Of a stretch of DNA of 64,000 bases, positions 29,081 through 38,112 are shown one piece after another (position 1 is the first letter of the stretch; each line of letters starts with the position of its first letter). The notes beneath the pieces are model-generated. The model did not search any database and was not told where the DNA came from. It saw only the letters and a list, made by a program, of their open reading frames with translations. Source of the DNA: Hydrogenophaga sp. NFH-34 (GTDB lineage Bacteria; Pseudomonadota; Gammaproteobacteria; Burkholderiales; Burkholderiaceae_C); assembly GCF_021401345.1 (NCBI RefSeq), contig NZ_JACBGE010000013.1:1-64000 (forward strand), given 5' to 3'. Both the position numbers and the translations under genes were made by a program.

Positions 29081-29827
29081 TTAGGAAACGAAGTAGCCGG
29101 TGATCTGGTAGCCGATCAAAACGAATCCGGCACACATCATTGCCACGTTTGCGGTGTACGCATGGCGCCAGAAGCTCGCCGTTCGACGCCAGTAGCTCAT
29201 TGCGATCAGGATCGTGCCGAGCGCAAGCAACTGCCCGATTTCAACGCCGACATTGAACGCCAGCAGGTTGGGAATCAGGCCGTCAGGTGAAATGTTGTAT
29301 TCGATGATCTTGGTGGACAGCCCAAAGCCGTGAAATAGTCCGAATACGACGGTTGCAACCTTCGTGTTGGGCTGAAAGCCTAGCCATCTTTGAAACGCGC
29401 CGATGTTGTCGAGCGCCTTGTAAACAACTGAGAAGCCGATGATCGCGTCGATGATGTAGCTGTTGATCCCGACGTTGAAATACACGCCAAGCAGCATCGT
29501 GGTTGAGTGGCCGATGGCAAACAGCGTCACATACAGGCCGATATGCTTCATCCGGTACAGAAAGAAGATCACGCCGAGCAGGAACAGGATGTGGTCGTAT
29601 CCCGTCGCCATGTGCTTCGCCCCTAAATACATGAAAGGGATCAGATTGACGCCAGATATTTCTTGGATGTAGCCCTTGTCGCCTTCGGCAACGGCATGGG
29701 CTAGCGCCTGATTCGCACTTGCGAACATGAGGAGAAGCGCTGCTGTTAGAAATAGGAGAATCCGTGGCCAGGTTGAGGGACGGCGACTTGGCATTGCTTC
29801 CGTAAATCTTTCGTGGATGAATCTCAT
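29081..29827 (-). CDS. HupE/UreJ-like membrane protein
   Basis: 248 residues from ATG 29827; a TTG at 29845 would add six residues, and an ATG at 29794 is also possible. A signal-like first helix ends in ANQALAHA. The polytopic domain carries the family histidines in YDHILFLLGVIFFLYR, GHSTTMLLGVYF and FGLFHGFGLS. HupE/UreJ proteins are linked to nickel or cobalt entry in hydrogenase and urease systems; here the gene follows the RND efflux genes, so export or redistribution of a divalent metal is more likely. A second, C-terminally truncated relative lies at 38113-38634. Confidence 0.82.
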   Translation of the reverse strand: MRFIHERFTEAMPSRRPSTWPRILLFLTAALLLMFASANQALAHAVAEGDKGYIQEISGVNLIPFMYLGAKHMATGYDHILFLLGVIFFLYRMKHIGLYVTLFAIGHSTTMLLGVYFNVGINSYIIDAIIGFSVVYKALDNIGAFQRWLGFQPNTKVATVVFGLFHGFGLSTKIIEYNISPDGLIPNLLAFNVGVEIGQLLALGTILIAMSYWRRTASFWRHAYTANVAMMCAGFVLIGYQITGYFVS

Positions 29828-29993
29828 ACCTTTAATAAACTCCAAAAAATCCTTTGATTGAGCGCGGAAAGTGGCTTTTCATTCGCCGCGCTCGTGCGAT
29901 CAGGGTGACGAAAATCGACGTGCGCACGCTGGCGTGCCGTCTTGGCATCGTCGGGGAGTTGCGCCAGTGATATTGGTGTGCAGCGACGCAGCT

Positions 29994-31235
29994 TTATTCG
30001 TCGGCCAGCCCAAGAATCAAGTGAGCGTCGATCAGCAGCCGATTGCGCGCCTTCAACGCTTCGACGCGGGATGAAAGCGATGCCCCGGCGGCGTCAACGG
30101 ATTGCCGACGCAGCAGCAGCAGCGATTGCAGATCCCCTTCGCCGAGGCTGTAGCCACGCTGGCCGAGCCTTGCGTTCTCGCGGGCCATTTGTGCGGACTG
30201 TTCGGCTAACCTCCACCGCCGCAGTGCAGTGCGGGCATCGTTGATGGTTTCCGCAGTCGCCAGGTCGATTTCCTTTCGCTGGCGCTCGAGTTCGGCCCGC
30301 GCCACGTCCGCCTGCTTGAGCGCCTCCAACATGGTTTCCTTGCGATAGGTCCCGCCGAGCGGGATGCTCACGCTGATGCCTACGATGCGTTCGCTGCGAC
30401 GAGCCTCCGAGGCTGTGAAAAGGCCAACGGTGGGGTCAGGAATTCGATCGGCCCGCGCCCGATCGGCCGCCAGTTCGGCCCGCTTCAGCGATTCCTGCAT
30501 CGTTCGCAGCATGTCGCTTCCGGCCAGGACCCGTTCGCGCCATTGCGCTTCGTCCAGGTCAAGCTCCACAGGTTCACTCAAGGACTGTGGCTCCATCACC
30601 AAAGACGGAAAGCGTGAGCGCAGGCGAAGAATCGCCTTGGCCTCCTGTGCCTGCGTGGTGTCAAACTGTCGGCGCGCCTCGGCCGCATCCGCTCGCGCAG
30701 CGTTGAGATCCAGCAGTGACGCATCGCCGGCCCTGCGGCGCCCGGCAACCGCCGACGCGCTCGATTCGGCGAAGTCGAGTTGTTCCTTAGCCAACTCTCG
30801 CGCCTGAATAGCTGCCAGCCAGTCGATCCACAAGTCAGCCAATGTACGCGCCGCTTCATGTCGTGTCTGCGCTAACTCGGCGCGAGCTATCCGTTCGGTC
30901 GTGTCGCCTAGGCCCTGATCGAGTTCGGCCTTGCCGCCAATTCGTATCGGTCGCTCGATCCTGGCGGTCCATTCGTTTGAATTTCCACCTGTGTCATAGC
31001 GGCGTCTCTGACTGTCGATCCCTACAGACCACTCGTAGGGTGATGCAGCGATCCTGCGCCCTGCATGGCCTGCTGCTTCCAGCGCATGCCGAGCCTTCAC
31101 GACAGAAGGCTCCTGCTCAATGGCCGCACGCGCAAGTTCGGCAGGAGGTAGGTCGGACGGAATGACGGGCTGCGCAAACGCCTGCAGGGGCAACACCAGC
31201 GCCCATCCCAGGGTCATCGTGATCCAAGACTTCAT
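29994..31235 (-). CDS. CzcC-like outer-membrane efflux channel (TolC family)
   Basis: 413 residues from ATG 31235, with a signal peptide (MKSWITMTLGWALVLPLQAF, cleaved after FAQ). Long amphipathic helices with the two OEP repeats (residues about 60-220 and 240-400) form the trans-periplasmic barrel. It overlaps the DUF3240 gene by four bases (ATGA) and completes the tripartite pump with the downstream-numbered adaptor and RND genes. The transcription order is adaptor, pump, DUF3240, channel, which differs from the czcCBA order of Cupriavidus. Confidence 0.87.
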   Translation of the reverse strand: MKSWITMTLGWALVLPLQAFAQPVIPSDLPPAELARAAIEQEPSVVKARHALEAAGHAGRRIAASPYEWSVGIDSQRRRYDTGGNSNEWTARIERPIRIGGKAELDQGLGDTTERIARAELAQTRHEAARTLADLWIDWLAAIQARELAKEQLDFAESSASAVAGRRRAGDASLLDLNAARADAAEARRQFDTTQAQEAKAILRLRSRFPSLVMEPQSLSEPVELDLDEAQWRERVLAGSDMLRTMQESLKRAELAADRARADRIPDPTVGLFTASEARRSERIVGISVSIPLGGTYRKETMLEALKQADVARAELERQRKEIDLATAETINDARTALRRWRLAEQSAQMARENARLGQRGYSLGEGDLQSLLLLRRQSVDAAGASLSSRVEALKARNRLLIDAHLILGLADE

Positions 31236-31534
31236 GCAATCTCTCCATCGATCGACAGCGGCGCTGCCCAATAGCGCAACCCGGTGCCAGCAAAACGTTC
31301 TTGCAGCAATTGCAGGATTTCTTCCTGCTTCCCGTCGGTGACTAGGATCTGCACTTGGACCGCGTGGCTGCGCCCCATCACTTTTTCTTCGTTCGATAGC
31401 CGCCCGTAGGCTGTGCCGTGGCTGAACGTCGGCGTGCTGACAAAGAGTTCGTCACCCGCGACATCGAGCAGCAAGTCGAGCAACTTTTCCTCGATCTGTG
31501 GATCGAGAAGCAGGGTCAAGCAGGACTTAGGCAT
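31232..31534 (-). CDS. DUF3240 family protein (PII/CutA-like small protein of metal pumps)
   Basis: 100 residues, cytoplasmic, with no signal peptide. The ferredoxin-like alternation of strands and helices (KSCLTLLLDPQIEEKLLDLL, then VQILVTDGKQEEILQLLQ) fits DUF3240, found almost only between RND pump and channel genes of heavy-metal efflux operons. It overlaps the pump gene by eight bases and the channel gene by four, so expression is tightly coupled. A regulatory or metal-sensing role at the pump is plausible by analogy with PII and CutA, but unproven. Confidence 0.82.
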   Translation of the reverse strand: MPKSCLTLLLDPQIEEKLLDLLLDVAGDELFVSTPTFSHGTAYGRLSNEEKVMGRSHAVQVQILVTDGKQEEILQLLQERFAGTGLRYWAAPLSIDGEIA

Positions 31535-34500
31535 GGTGCGCCTCCATGGGCGCCGCCGACTTGGCGTGCGCGAATCGCAGGTACAGGATGGGTAGCAGGA
31601 TCAGCGTCAGCGCGGTCGCCGTGATCAGGCCGCCGATCACGACGATGGCCAGTGGCCGCTGGACCTCCGAGCCGGGGCCGGTGGCGAACAGCAATGGGAT
31701 CAGTCCGAATGCGGTGATTGATGCGGTCATCAACACAGGGCGCAGACGCCTGTGTGCTCCCTGTGTCACGCAATCGACGAGCGACAAGCCTTTGGCGTGC
31801 AACTGGTTGAAATAGCTCACCAGCACCACGCCATTGAGCACGGCGATGCCCAGTAGCGCGATGAAACCTACCGAGGCCGGCACCGAGAGGTACTCGCCCG
31901 TGAGCCAAAGCGCCACGATGCCGCCGACCAGCGCAAATGGAATGTTGCTCAGGACCAGCAGCGCTTGTCGGACCGAGCCGAAGGTGGAGAACAGGATGAT
32001 GAAGATGAAGCCGATCGACAGCGGCACGACGAGCGAAAGACGCGCCGCCGCACGCTGCTGATTCTCGAACTGACCGCCCCAGGCTATGCGGTAGCCGGTG
32101 GGCAGCGTGACTGCCTGGGCGACCTTGGCCTTGGCCTCCTCGACGAAGCCGACCAAATCGCGCCCGGTGACATTAGCGATCACTACGCTGTAGCGGCTGC
32201 CCATCTCGCGGTCGATCTTCACAGGACCGCCTTGGCGCTCCAGTTGGGCGAGCTGGCCCAACGCGACGCTTTGCCCATTGGATGTCGTAATGCGCACTGC
32301 CGCGAACTCCGCGGGCGATACCTTCACGATGTCCTGGCCACGTACCACGACGGGGATGCGCCGGTTGCCATCGATCACCGTGCCTGCACGCTGGCCTTCG
32401 ATCTGCACGCGCAGCGCGTCTTGCACATCCTCGACCGACAGGCCGTAGCGACCCGCTGCGAGGCGATCGACGATGACACGCAGGTACTGCACGCCGTCGT
32501 TCTGAACGGTATAGACGTCCTGGTTGCCCGGCACTTCCTTCATCAGCTTCTCGACCTGGGCGGCGAGGTCATTGAGCGTCGACAGGTCCGGCCCGAAGAT
32601 CTTGATCGCGATGTCACCACGCACACCGATGATCATCTCGGACACGCGCATGTCGATCGGCTGGGTGAAGCTGTAGCCGACGCCCGGGAGTTCGTCGAGT
32701 ACCGCGCGAATCCGCTCTTCCAATGCCGGCTTTCCCCCGGGGGCCCACTCGTTGCGAGGCTTCAGCACGAGATAGGTATCGGTCTGGTTCAGGCTCATCG
32801 GGTCCAGCCCGATCTCGTCGGCGCCGGCGCGCGCCACGATGCCGGTGATCTCGGGGATGCCCTTCATCAACGCCTGATGGATCTTCAGGTCGAGTTCGGC
32901 CGTTTGCTCCAGGCTCACCGAGGGCAGCTTCTCGATGCCCACGATCAGGTCTCCCTCGTCCATCGCTGGCATGAAGGTCTTGCCGACCAGGGTATAGACG
33001 CCTACCGCGGCCGCCAGCATGACGCCGGCCACGACAAAGACGAGCTTTTGCCGGCCCAACGCGAAGCGCAGGATCGGCGCATACAGCCGCAGTGCCTGGC
33101 GGGGCAGCCACGGGTCGTCGTGCTTCACCTTCTTGAACAGGAAGGACGACAGCACCGGGATGACGGTGAGGGACAGCACGAGCGAGCTGGCCAGCGCGAA
33201 CACGATGGTCATCGCCACTGGCACGAAGAACTTTCCTTCGAGCCCTTGCAGCGTCATCAACGGCAGGAACACGACGGCGATGATCAGGATGCCCGCGGCC
33301 ACCGGCACGGCCACTTCGCGCACCGCGCGGAAAACCATGTGCTGGCGAGGCAGCTTGTCCTTGCCGTCATGGGCCATGTGCTGGACGATGTTCTCGACCA
33401 CCACCACCGCGCCGTCGACCAGCATGCCCAGCGCGATGGCCAAACCCCCAAGGCTCATCAGGTTGGCCGACATGCCATACCAGCGCATCAGGATGAAGGT
33501 GGCCAGCGCCGACAGCGGCAGCACCACGGCCACTGTCACCGCTGCCCGCAGGTTGCCGAGGAATGCACCCAGCAGGACCAGCACCAGTACGGTCGCCTCC
33601 AGCAGCGCCTTGGACACCGTGCCGACCGCCGTCTCGACCAGTTTGGCTCGGTTGTAGAAGACATTGATCTCGACGCCCTTCGGTAGGGTGGGCTTGAGTT
33701 CTTCCAGCTTCTGCGTCACGCCTTGCACGACCTTCTGCGCATTGGCACCAGCCAGTCCGAGCACCAGGCCCTGGACGGCCTCGCCTCGGCCGCTTTGCGT
33801 CACCACGCCATAGCGCGTGAGGTATCCCTCGCGTACCTGGGCGATGTCCGTGATGCGCACGCTTGCGCCGCCCTCGGCCTTCACGACGATGGCGCGCACG
33901 TCGTCCATGGTCTTGATGCTGCCTTCGGTGCGCACCAGCAGCACTTCGTCGCCTTCACCCAAGCGGCCTGCGCCGTCGTTGCGGTTGTTGGCCTCGATGG
34001 CGGACCGCAACTGCGCCGTAGACAGGCCCACCGCGGCCAGCTTTACAGGATCGGGGACGACCTCGAAAGTGCGCACCTTTCCGCCCAGGGCGTTGACATC
34101 GGCCACGCCCGGCACCGAACGCAGGGCAGGCCGGATCACCCAATCGAGCAGGCTGCGCCGCTCCTCCAGCGTCATCTCCGGCGAATCGACGGTGAACATA
34201 AACATCTCGCCGAGCGGTGTCGTGATCGGCGCCATGCCGCCGCTGATACCTGTCGGCAGATCGGCGCTGATGTTGGACAGGCGCTCGGCCACCTGCTGGC
34301 GCGCCCAGTAGATGTCAGTTCCGTCCTGGAAGTCGACTGTGATATCGACGATGCCGTACTTGGACATCGAGCGCAGGATGCGCTGGTTGGGGATGCCCAG
34401 CATCTCCACTTCGATAGGCACCGCGATTCGGGTTTCGATCTCCTCGGGCGTCATGCCCGGGGCCTTCATGATGATTTTGACCTGGGTGCTGGAAACGTCG

Positions 34501-34619
34501 GGGAACGCATCGATGGGTAGGTTGCGGAAGGCATACCAGCCCGCACCGGCGAGCAACACGCTGGCCAGCAGGACGAACAGGCGCTGCGCGAGCGCGAATT
34601 GAACGAGGCGCGTCAGCAT
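31527..34619 (-). CDS. CzcA/CusA-like heavy-metal RND efflux pump
   Basis: 1,030 residues in the HME-RND family, which exports divalent or monovalent metal cations by proton antiport. Typical blocks are NLPIDAFPDVSSTQVKIIMK near the N-terminus, the proton-relay helix ALGMLVDGAVVVVEN, and MPAMDEGDLIVGIEKLPSVS in the second porter half. The protein ends in the standard GGLITATALTLILLPILY helix. It lies one base after the adaptor gene and overlaps DUF3240. Sequence alone does not separate Zn/Co/Cd from Ni substrates; lack of the Met-rich CusA periplasmic cluster argues against copper or silver. Confidence 0.92.
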   Translation of the reverse strand: MLTRLVQFALAQRLFVLLASVLLAGAGWYAFRNLPIDAFPDVSSTQVKIIMKAPGMTPEEIETRIAVPIEVEMLGIPNQRILRSMSKYGIVDITVDFQDGTDIYWARQQVAERLSNISADLPTGISGGMAPITTPLGEMFMFTVDSPEMTLEERRSLLDWVIRPALRSVPGVADVNALGGKVRTFEVVPDPVKLAAVGLSTAQLRSAIEANNRNDGAGRLGEGDEVLLVRTEGSIKTMDDVRAIVVKAEGGASVRITDIAQVREGYLTRYGVVTQSGRGEAVQGLVLGLAGANAQKVVQGVTQKLEELKPTLPKGVEINVFYNRAKLVETAVGTVSKALLEATVLVLVLLGAFLGNLRAAVTVAVVLPLSALATFILMRWYGMSANLMSLGGLAIALGMLVDGAVVVVENIVQHMAHDGKDKLPRQHMVFRAVREVAVPVAAGILIIAVVFLPLMTLQGLEGKFFVPVAMTIVFALASSLVLSLTVIPVLSSFLFKKVKHDDPWLPRQALRLYAPILRFALGRQKLVFVVAGVMLAAAVGVYTLVGKTFMPAMDEGDLIVGIEKLPSVSLEQTAELDLKIHQALMKGIPEITGIVARAGADEIGLDPMSLNQTDTYLVLKPRNEWAPGGKPALEERIRAVLDELPGVGYSFTQPIDMRVSEMIIGVRGDIAIKIFGPDLSTLNDLAAQVEKLMKEVPGNQDVYTVQNDGVQYLRVIVDRLAAGRYGLSVEDVQDALRVQIEGQRAGTVIDGNRRIPVVVRGQDIVKVSPAEFAAVRITTSNGQSVALGQLAQLERQGGPVKIDREMGSRYSVVIANVTGRDLVGFVEEAKAKVAQAVTLPTGYRIAWGGQFENQQRAAARLSLVVPLSIGFIFIILFSTFGSVRQALLVLSNIPFALVGGIVALWLTGEYLSVPASVGFIALLGIAVLNGVVLVSYFNQLHAKGLSLVDCVTQGAHRRLRPVLMTASITAFGLIPLLFATGPGSEVQRPLAIVVIGGLITATALTLILLPILYLRFAHAKSAAPMEAHHA

Positions 34620-34620
34620 G

Positions 34621-35736
34621 TCAGTTGCCCCCGCCCTTGCCGAGCCACGCCGCCTTGAGGCCGATCACGGAGGTGATGGCGATTTGCTGGCCGGTGCGTA
34701 GCGCACCCTTGACGCGCAGGGCCTGGCCGGCGCTGTCCAGCACCTCCACCGGCGTGGCCAAGAAGCCCGTTTCGGTACGCACGAAGACATAGGCCTTGTC
34801 GCCCTGCCGCGCCACGGCAGCGACCGGCACAGGCCAGCCTTCCCCGCCGCCGGCAAACGCCACTTGCACCTGTACGAACTCGCCGGGCCGCAGCAACGGC
34901 GCACCGCGCGTGACGTCCGCGCGTAGTGTGACGGTCTGGCTTTCACTGACAGTGGTGCCCAGGCTCGCCGTGACGGCACTCGTATCTCGACCAACGACGT
35001 TCACCTGACCACCGCGCGCCGTCACCTGCGATTGCCGCTCCACGGGCAACTGGATGTCGAGCCACAGCTTGCTTGTGTCGGCGACACGCACCAGGGGATC
35101 GGACTGTTGGACGCGCTGGCCGGTTTTAATGCCGATGTCGGTCACGGTGCCCCCGGCGCGTGCCCGAATGACCAGCGCATCCTGCATGGCGCCGCCTTCG
35201 GCGACGCGGCGAATGGAGGCCGCGTCCAGACCTGCTAGCCGCAAGGCGGCTTCTGCTTGGCGCAATCGGGCTCGATCCTCCGCTGCGGCGGTTTCCGCGT
35301 CCTGCGCCCGGCGATCCGGCACGATGCCTTCTGCGGCCAATTGCTTCTCACGCTGCAGCGTCCTCTGCGCCAGCCGATTGCGCGAAGCCGCCTCCATCAG
35401 CTTGAGCTGCTGTTCACCTAATTCCGGACTCACCAAGCGCAACAGAGCTTGGCCAGGCTTCACGGCTTCGTTCTGACCGACGAGCAATTGATCAACGACG
35501 CCGGCTAGCGGTGCGCTGACGACGTACTCCTGCGAGGGAGGCAGCACGACGCGGGCTGGGTAAGTCATACCCGGAATGGATGCGGGCTTTTCTAGGCGTT
35601 GTAGCTGTACGCCTAAGGCTTGCATCTGCGCGGCTGAAACGGCGAACTCGTCGGCGGCCAAGGCCGCCGATGGGAGAGAGAACGCGATTGCGAAAGCGCA
35701 GAGCGTGCGCGTCCAAAGTGAAGATTGGTAAGACAT
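34621..35736 (-). CDS. CzcB-like RND periplasmic adaptor
   Basis: 371 residues from ATG 35736, first gene of the efflux operon. A signal peptide (FAIAFSLPSAALAAD) leads into a lipoyl-like domain (YVVSAPLAGVVDQLLVGQNE), a helical hairpin (about 105-180) and a barrel with PVPVAAVARQGDKAYVFV. There is no His-rich CzcB N-terminal extension. The open frame continues upstream without a stop to 36075, but that part has no recognisable domain and the ATG with signal peptide is the sensible start. A BlaI-type palindrome lies 315 bases upstream at 36051-36069. Confidence 0.87.
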   Translation of the reverse strand: MSYQSSLWTRTLCAFAIAFSLPSAALAADEFAVSAAQMQALGVQLQRLEKPASIPGMTYPARVVLPPSQEYVVSAPLAGVVDQLLVGQNEAVKPGQALLRLVSPELGEQQLKLMEAASRNRLAQRTLQREKQLAAEGIVPDRRAQDAETAAAEDRARLRQAEAALRLAGLDAASIRRVAEGGAMQDALVIRARAGGTVTDIGIKTGQRVQQSDPLVRVADTSKLWLDIQLPVERQSQVTARGGQVNVVGRDTSAVTASLGTTVSESQTVTLRADVTRGAPLLRPGEFVQVQVAFAGGGEGWPVPVAAVARQGDKAYVFVRTETGFLATPVEVLDSAGQALRVKGALRTGQQIAITSVIGLKAAWLGKGGGN

Positions 35737-36050
35737 AGATGCTCCGATAAATACTCCGCGAAAATTCCAACGCGCCGCTGCAACTAGCGAACAGGGTCTT
35801 GACTGCTTCATGGGAGTGACCTCACGCGCCCCCCGTGACGTGTCGGCCATGCAAACGACGCCGGGGAGCACGCGAGAGACGACCTCTTTCAGCCAAAGAG
35901 GTATGACGGGTAGGGTGAATGGATCGCGGGTTCCAACGACCACAAAGGCCGCTAAACCGATCAAATTCATGAAAACTTCCACGAGGGCAGGTGACGAGCA
36001 AACGATTCCGCGCGATGACCGTCCTCGCACGTCGGGCGGAATCGCCAAAA
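35737..36050 (-). other. Leader region of the czc-like operon, no recognised gene
   Basis: A 314-base stretch between the BlaI-type palindrome and the adaptor start. An in-frame ATG at about 35970 (MNLIGLAAFVVVGTRDPF) would encode a short hydrophobic peptide fused to the adaptor frame; I find no family for it. It may be an untranslated leader. Confidence 0.35.
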
Positions 36051-36069
36051 AACCGATCATTGATCGGTT
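36051..36069. promoter_or_regulatory. Candidate BlaI-type operator 1, upstream of the metal efflux operon
   Basis: Perfect 9-base inverted repeat AACCGATCA-T-TGATCGGTT, flanked by A and T runs. Its outer arms (AACCGA-N7-TCGGTT) are repeated exactly, with the same spacing, in front of the BlaI gene at 37551-37569. The shared site predicts that one repressor controls both transcription units. The hairpin could also act as a terminator for the M56 gene that ends 38 bases earlier. Confidence 0.6.
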
Positions 36070-36106
36070 TTTCACCTAAAAAAACACAGAACACACGCAT
36101 ATGAAC

Positions 36107-37105
36107 TTACCTGGGCATCATGGTGATGAAAGATTCGGTCGCAGAATGCAGCCAGCCTACAGATAGGCTGCAAAACGCTAGAACAAGAATGCCTAGCATC
36201 AACCCTAAATACGAGACAGACGAGTGCTTAGGCGACAGCAGTGCTTCGACGCGCTCAGGAACAAAATCGGAAAAGAACGCCATCGTGAATGGCGCCTGTT
36301 CCCTGGCGTGCTGCCGATATATCTTCTCCATCGCGACGATAGTCTCGGCCACGGCGACGCGACACCCCACTTCATTCGCCGCAGCAAAATCGCAACGTTG
36401 TTCCAAGGCAAGTTCTAGATCACGCAACAATCGGCGACGGGTGCTTGGCAGTTGGATGCTAGACAATACGGCAGCGATTAAGCGAAGCAAAACATCGCGA
36501 TTGGTGATGTGTGCCTGTTCGTGAGCTAGCACCACGCGCAACTGTGTTGGGTTAAGTTGCCGCATCAATAAGGTCGAAAGCAGGATGTGGCCATGCCCGA
36601 TGCCGCAGGCGAGCGCCATAGGCCGATCGACATCAAGTACGCGAAGTCTCTCAGGATGTCCCGGACGCCCGCTAAGACGCACCAGCGAGGCAAGAGTTCG
36701 CCGAGCGCGCCAAAGCCCCGCTGCGGCCCGTGCCGCCAGCCAGGCCGCATATCCCACCAGCAAAGCCAATGCCCCCCATAGCCAAGCACTTTGACCGCTG
36801 CCGCTCGGGTGCGAAACGCACAGGTGCAGAAGTGTGCCAGCGTGCGCGGAACAGGCAGCGGCAAATCGAGCCGAGCCTTCAAACATTGACGGCATTGCAA
36901 TGGCCATAAGTACGTAGGCGATGCCCGCCAAGGCCGGAGTTACCAGCGTCCACCAAGATATCCGTGCTCGCTGAGAAGGAGTCTTCCCCGATAACGCACG
37001 ACGCAGCGGGTGCTCACAGGCCCCAATCAGCAGGGTAAGCGTCACCGCCAGCACAAAGCCGGACAGCAATGCAAACTGAAGTAGTGGGCCGTAACTCGCC
37101 ATCAC
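36107..37105 (-). CDS. M56-family (BlaR1/MecR1-type) membrane metallopeptidase
   Basis: 332 residues. Several membrane helices surround a cytoplasmic zinc-protease segment with HEQAH (VVLAHEQAHITNRDVLL), the HExxH motif of BlaR1-like antirepressor peptidases. The C-terminal penicillin-binding sensor domain of BlaR1 is absent; the protein ends in one more helix (GLMLGILVLAFCSLSVGWL). The signal it senses must therefore enter through the membrane or loop regions. It overlaps the BlaI-like gene by four bases, and in relatives such a peptidase inactivates the BlaI repressor. Confidence 0.85.
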   Translation of the reverse strand: MMASYGPLLQFALLSGFVLAVTLTLLIGACEHPLRRALSGKTPSQRARISWWTLVTPALAGIAYVLMAIAMPSMFEGSARFAAACSAHAGTLLHLCVSHPSGSGQSAWLWGALALLVGYAAWLAARAAAGLWRARRTLASLVRLSGRPGHPERLRVLDVDRPMALACGIGHGHILLSTLLMRQLNPTQLRVVLAHEQAHITNRDVLLRLIAAVLSSIQLPSTRRRLLRDLELALEQRCDFAAANEVGCRVAVAETIVAMEKIYRQHAREQAPFTMAFFSDFVPERVEALLSPKHSSVSYLGLMLGILVLAFCSLSVGWLHSATESFITMMPR

Positions 37106-37500
37106 GTCTGATCCAATTCAGCACGCCGGCGGGCAATCAGCTCCTCAAGCCTCTTGAGTTGATCATCATCCGCTCTTGCAGCAAGATCGACAAAGGCACG
37201 CAGCAATACATCCGGCTGCGGGCCTGCAACACGGCGCACCGTGGATTCGACCAGCTTGTGGATTAATTCCTGGCGCGAAACTCGCGCTGAGTATTCATAG
37301 GCATGACTGATCTTTTCGCGCTGGAGCATGGTTTTGCGAAACAGACGTTCCAGCGTAGATTGCACCGTGTTCAAAGAAATCGAGCGCGACTGTCCAATGC
37401 GTGCGTACACCGCCTTGGTGTCGGATGGGCCGAAACGCCAGATGTCTTCAAGCACGGCGATTTCCAGATCGCCAAGCGTTGGTGCGCTGTGATTGGTCAA
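37102..37500 (-). CDS. BlaI/MecI-family transcriptional repressor
   Basis: 132 residues, taking the TTG at 37500, which has GGAG nine bases upstream. The winged-helix N-terminal domain is clear: LGDLEIAVLEDIWRFGPSDT, then SRSISLNTVQSTLERLFRK. The C-terminal dimerisation helix is Arg/Leu-rich (LLRAFVDLAARADDDQLKRL). BlaI-like repressors bind palindromes and are removed by cleavage by the partner M56 peptidase, which is encoded directly downstream. The neighbours are metal transport genes, not beta-lactamase, so the expected target is the efflux operon through the shared AACCGA-N7-TCGGTT site. Confidence 0.87.
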   Translation of the reverse strand: MTNHSAPTLGDLEIAVLEDIWRFGPSDTKAVYARIGQSRSISLNTVQSTLERLFRKTMLQREKISHAYEYSARVSRQELIHKLVESTVRRVAGPQPDVLLRAFVDLAARADDDQLKRLEELIARRRAELDQT

Positions 37501-37535
37501 GGTAGTCAACTCCGAGCTTTGACTCGAATTTGGTA

Positions 37536-37569
37536 GTATGCTGCAGAAAAAACCGACCGTCAATCGGTT
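37536..37569 (-). promoter_or_regulatory. Promoter with BlaI-type operator 2 in front of the BlaI-M56 pair
   Basis: On the minus strand a -35 (TTGACG) and a -10 (CATACT) are separated by exactly 17 bases. The -35 lies inside the palindrome AACCGA-N7-TCGGTT (37551-37569), so a bound repressor would block RNA polymerase and autoregulate the operon. Confidence 0.7.
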
Positions 37570-37599
37570 TCTTGTGTCCTGCTGATGCCAAGGTCGGCC

Positions 37600-37833
37600 A
37601 ACGATGTGTTGGCCCATGGCCGGCCCGCGCGGCCTCTCGATTTCCCTGGACACCCCTTTGCCACGCGCGGTCGCGGCAAGGTGCTCTCCTGGACGCTGCT
37701 CGATCACTCGCTTCCACCGCGCAAGCGGGAAACCCATGCCGTCGTCGAGCATCGCTTAGCGCCCGTTGGCCAGCCTGACGGCGCGCCGGAAGATGCCGAC
37801 CACGCGCTGCTTGTCGGCCGAGTCGTTGCCCGT
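37600..37833 (-). pseudogene. Remnant of a DUF3363 relaxase C-terminus
   Basis: Minus-strand translation gives ADKQRVVGIFRRAVRLANGR, a stop codon, then AMLDDGMGFPLARWKRVIEQ and ATARGKGVSREIERPRGPAM. This matches the C-terminal end of VirD2/TraI-like relaxases with DUF3363, as carried by Tn4371-type elements and some plasmids. A TAA replaces the usual aromatic codon. It is foreign to the ICEclc family, so it marks a past insertion from another conjugative element. Confidence 0.6.
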
Positions 37834-38060
37834 CTATACGATGCACACGCGCATAATGCTTGTCCACGAAGGCGCGGATACAAGCATCCTTTTGGCGTGC
37901 GAGATGGCCTTCTCCATGGCTTGAAGTTGTTGGACAGCTCCTGACACTCGCGCTCGTTTTCGATCATATGGACCACGCTAGCTAGATGCGCGGATGTGCG
38001 CCTCAGGCGATTGATGATGCTTGGGAACGGTGATTTGCTGGTCCTGCTTTTTAACCACAT
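37834..38060 (-). pseudogene. Frameshifted CsoR/RcnR-family metal-sensing repressor
   Basis: From ATG 38060 the frame encodes SIINRLRRTSAHLASVVHMIENERECQEL, and a one-base shift then gives QQLQAMEKAISHAKRMLV before a stop at 37834. Together these read as the DUF156 metal-sensor family up to about the second metal-ligand helix; the C-terminal His and Cys ligands are lost. It is divergent from the second hupE-like gene, so this was probably a repressor-transporter pair. Both members are damaged. Confidence 0.7.
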
Positions 38061-38112
38061 GCTCAGTTTTACCTCCGGCGACCCACTACTACTGCGACCG
38101 ATAGCGCGGAAA

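Noticed and set aside
31965..33686. 573-codon plus-strand frame opposite the czcA-like gene
   Set aside because: Antisense shadow; its His/Asp-rich composition could be mistaken for a metal-binding protein but comes from reverse reading of RND codons.
35810..36079. Plus-strand 89-codon frame between czcB and the M56 gene
   Set aside because: No family, no ribosome site, and it runs through the palindrome; more likely a non-coding leader.
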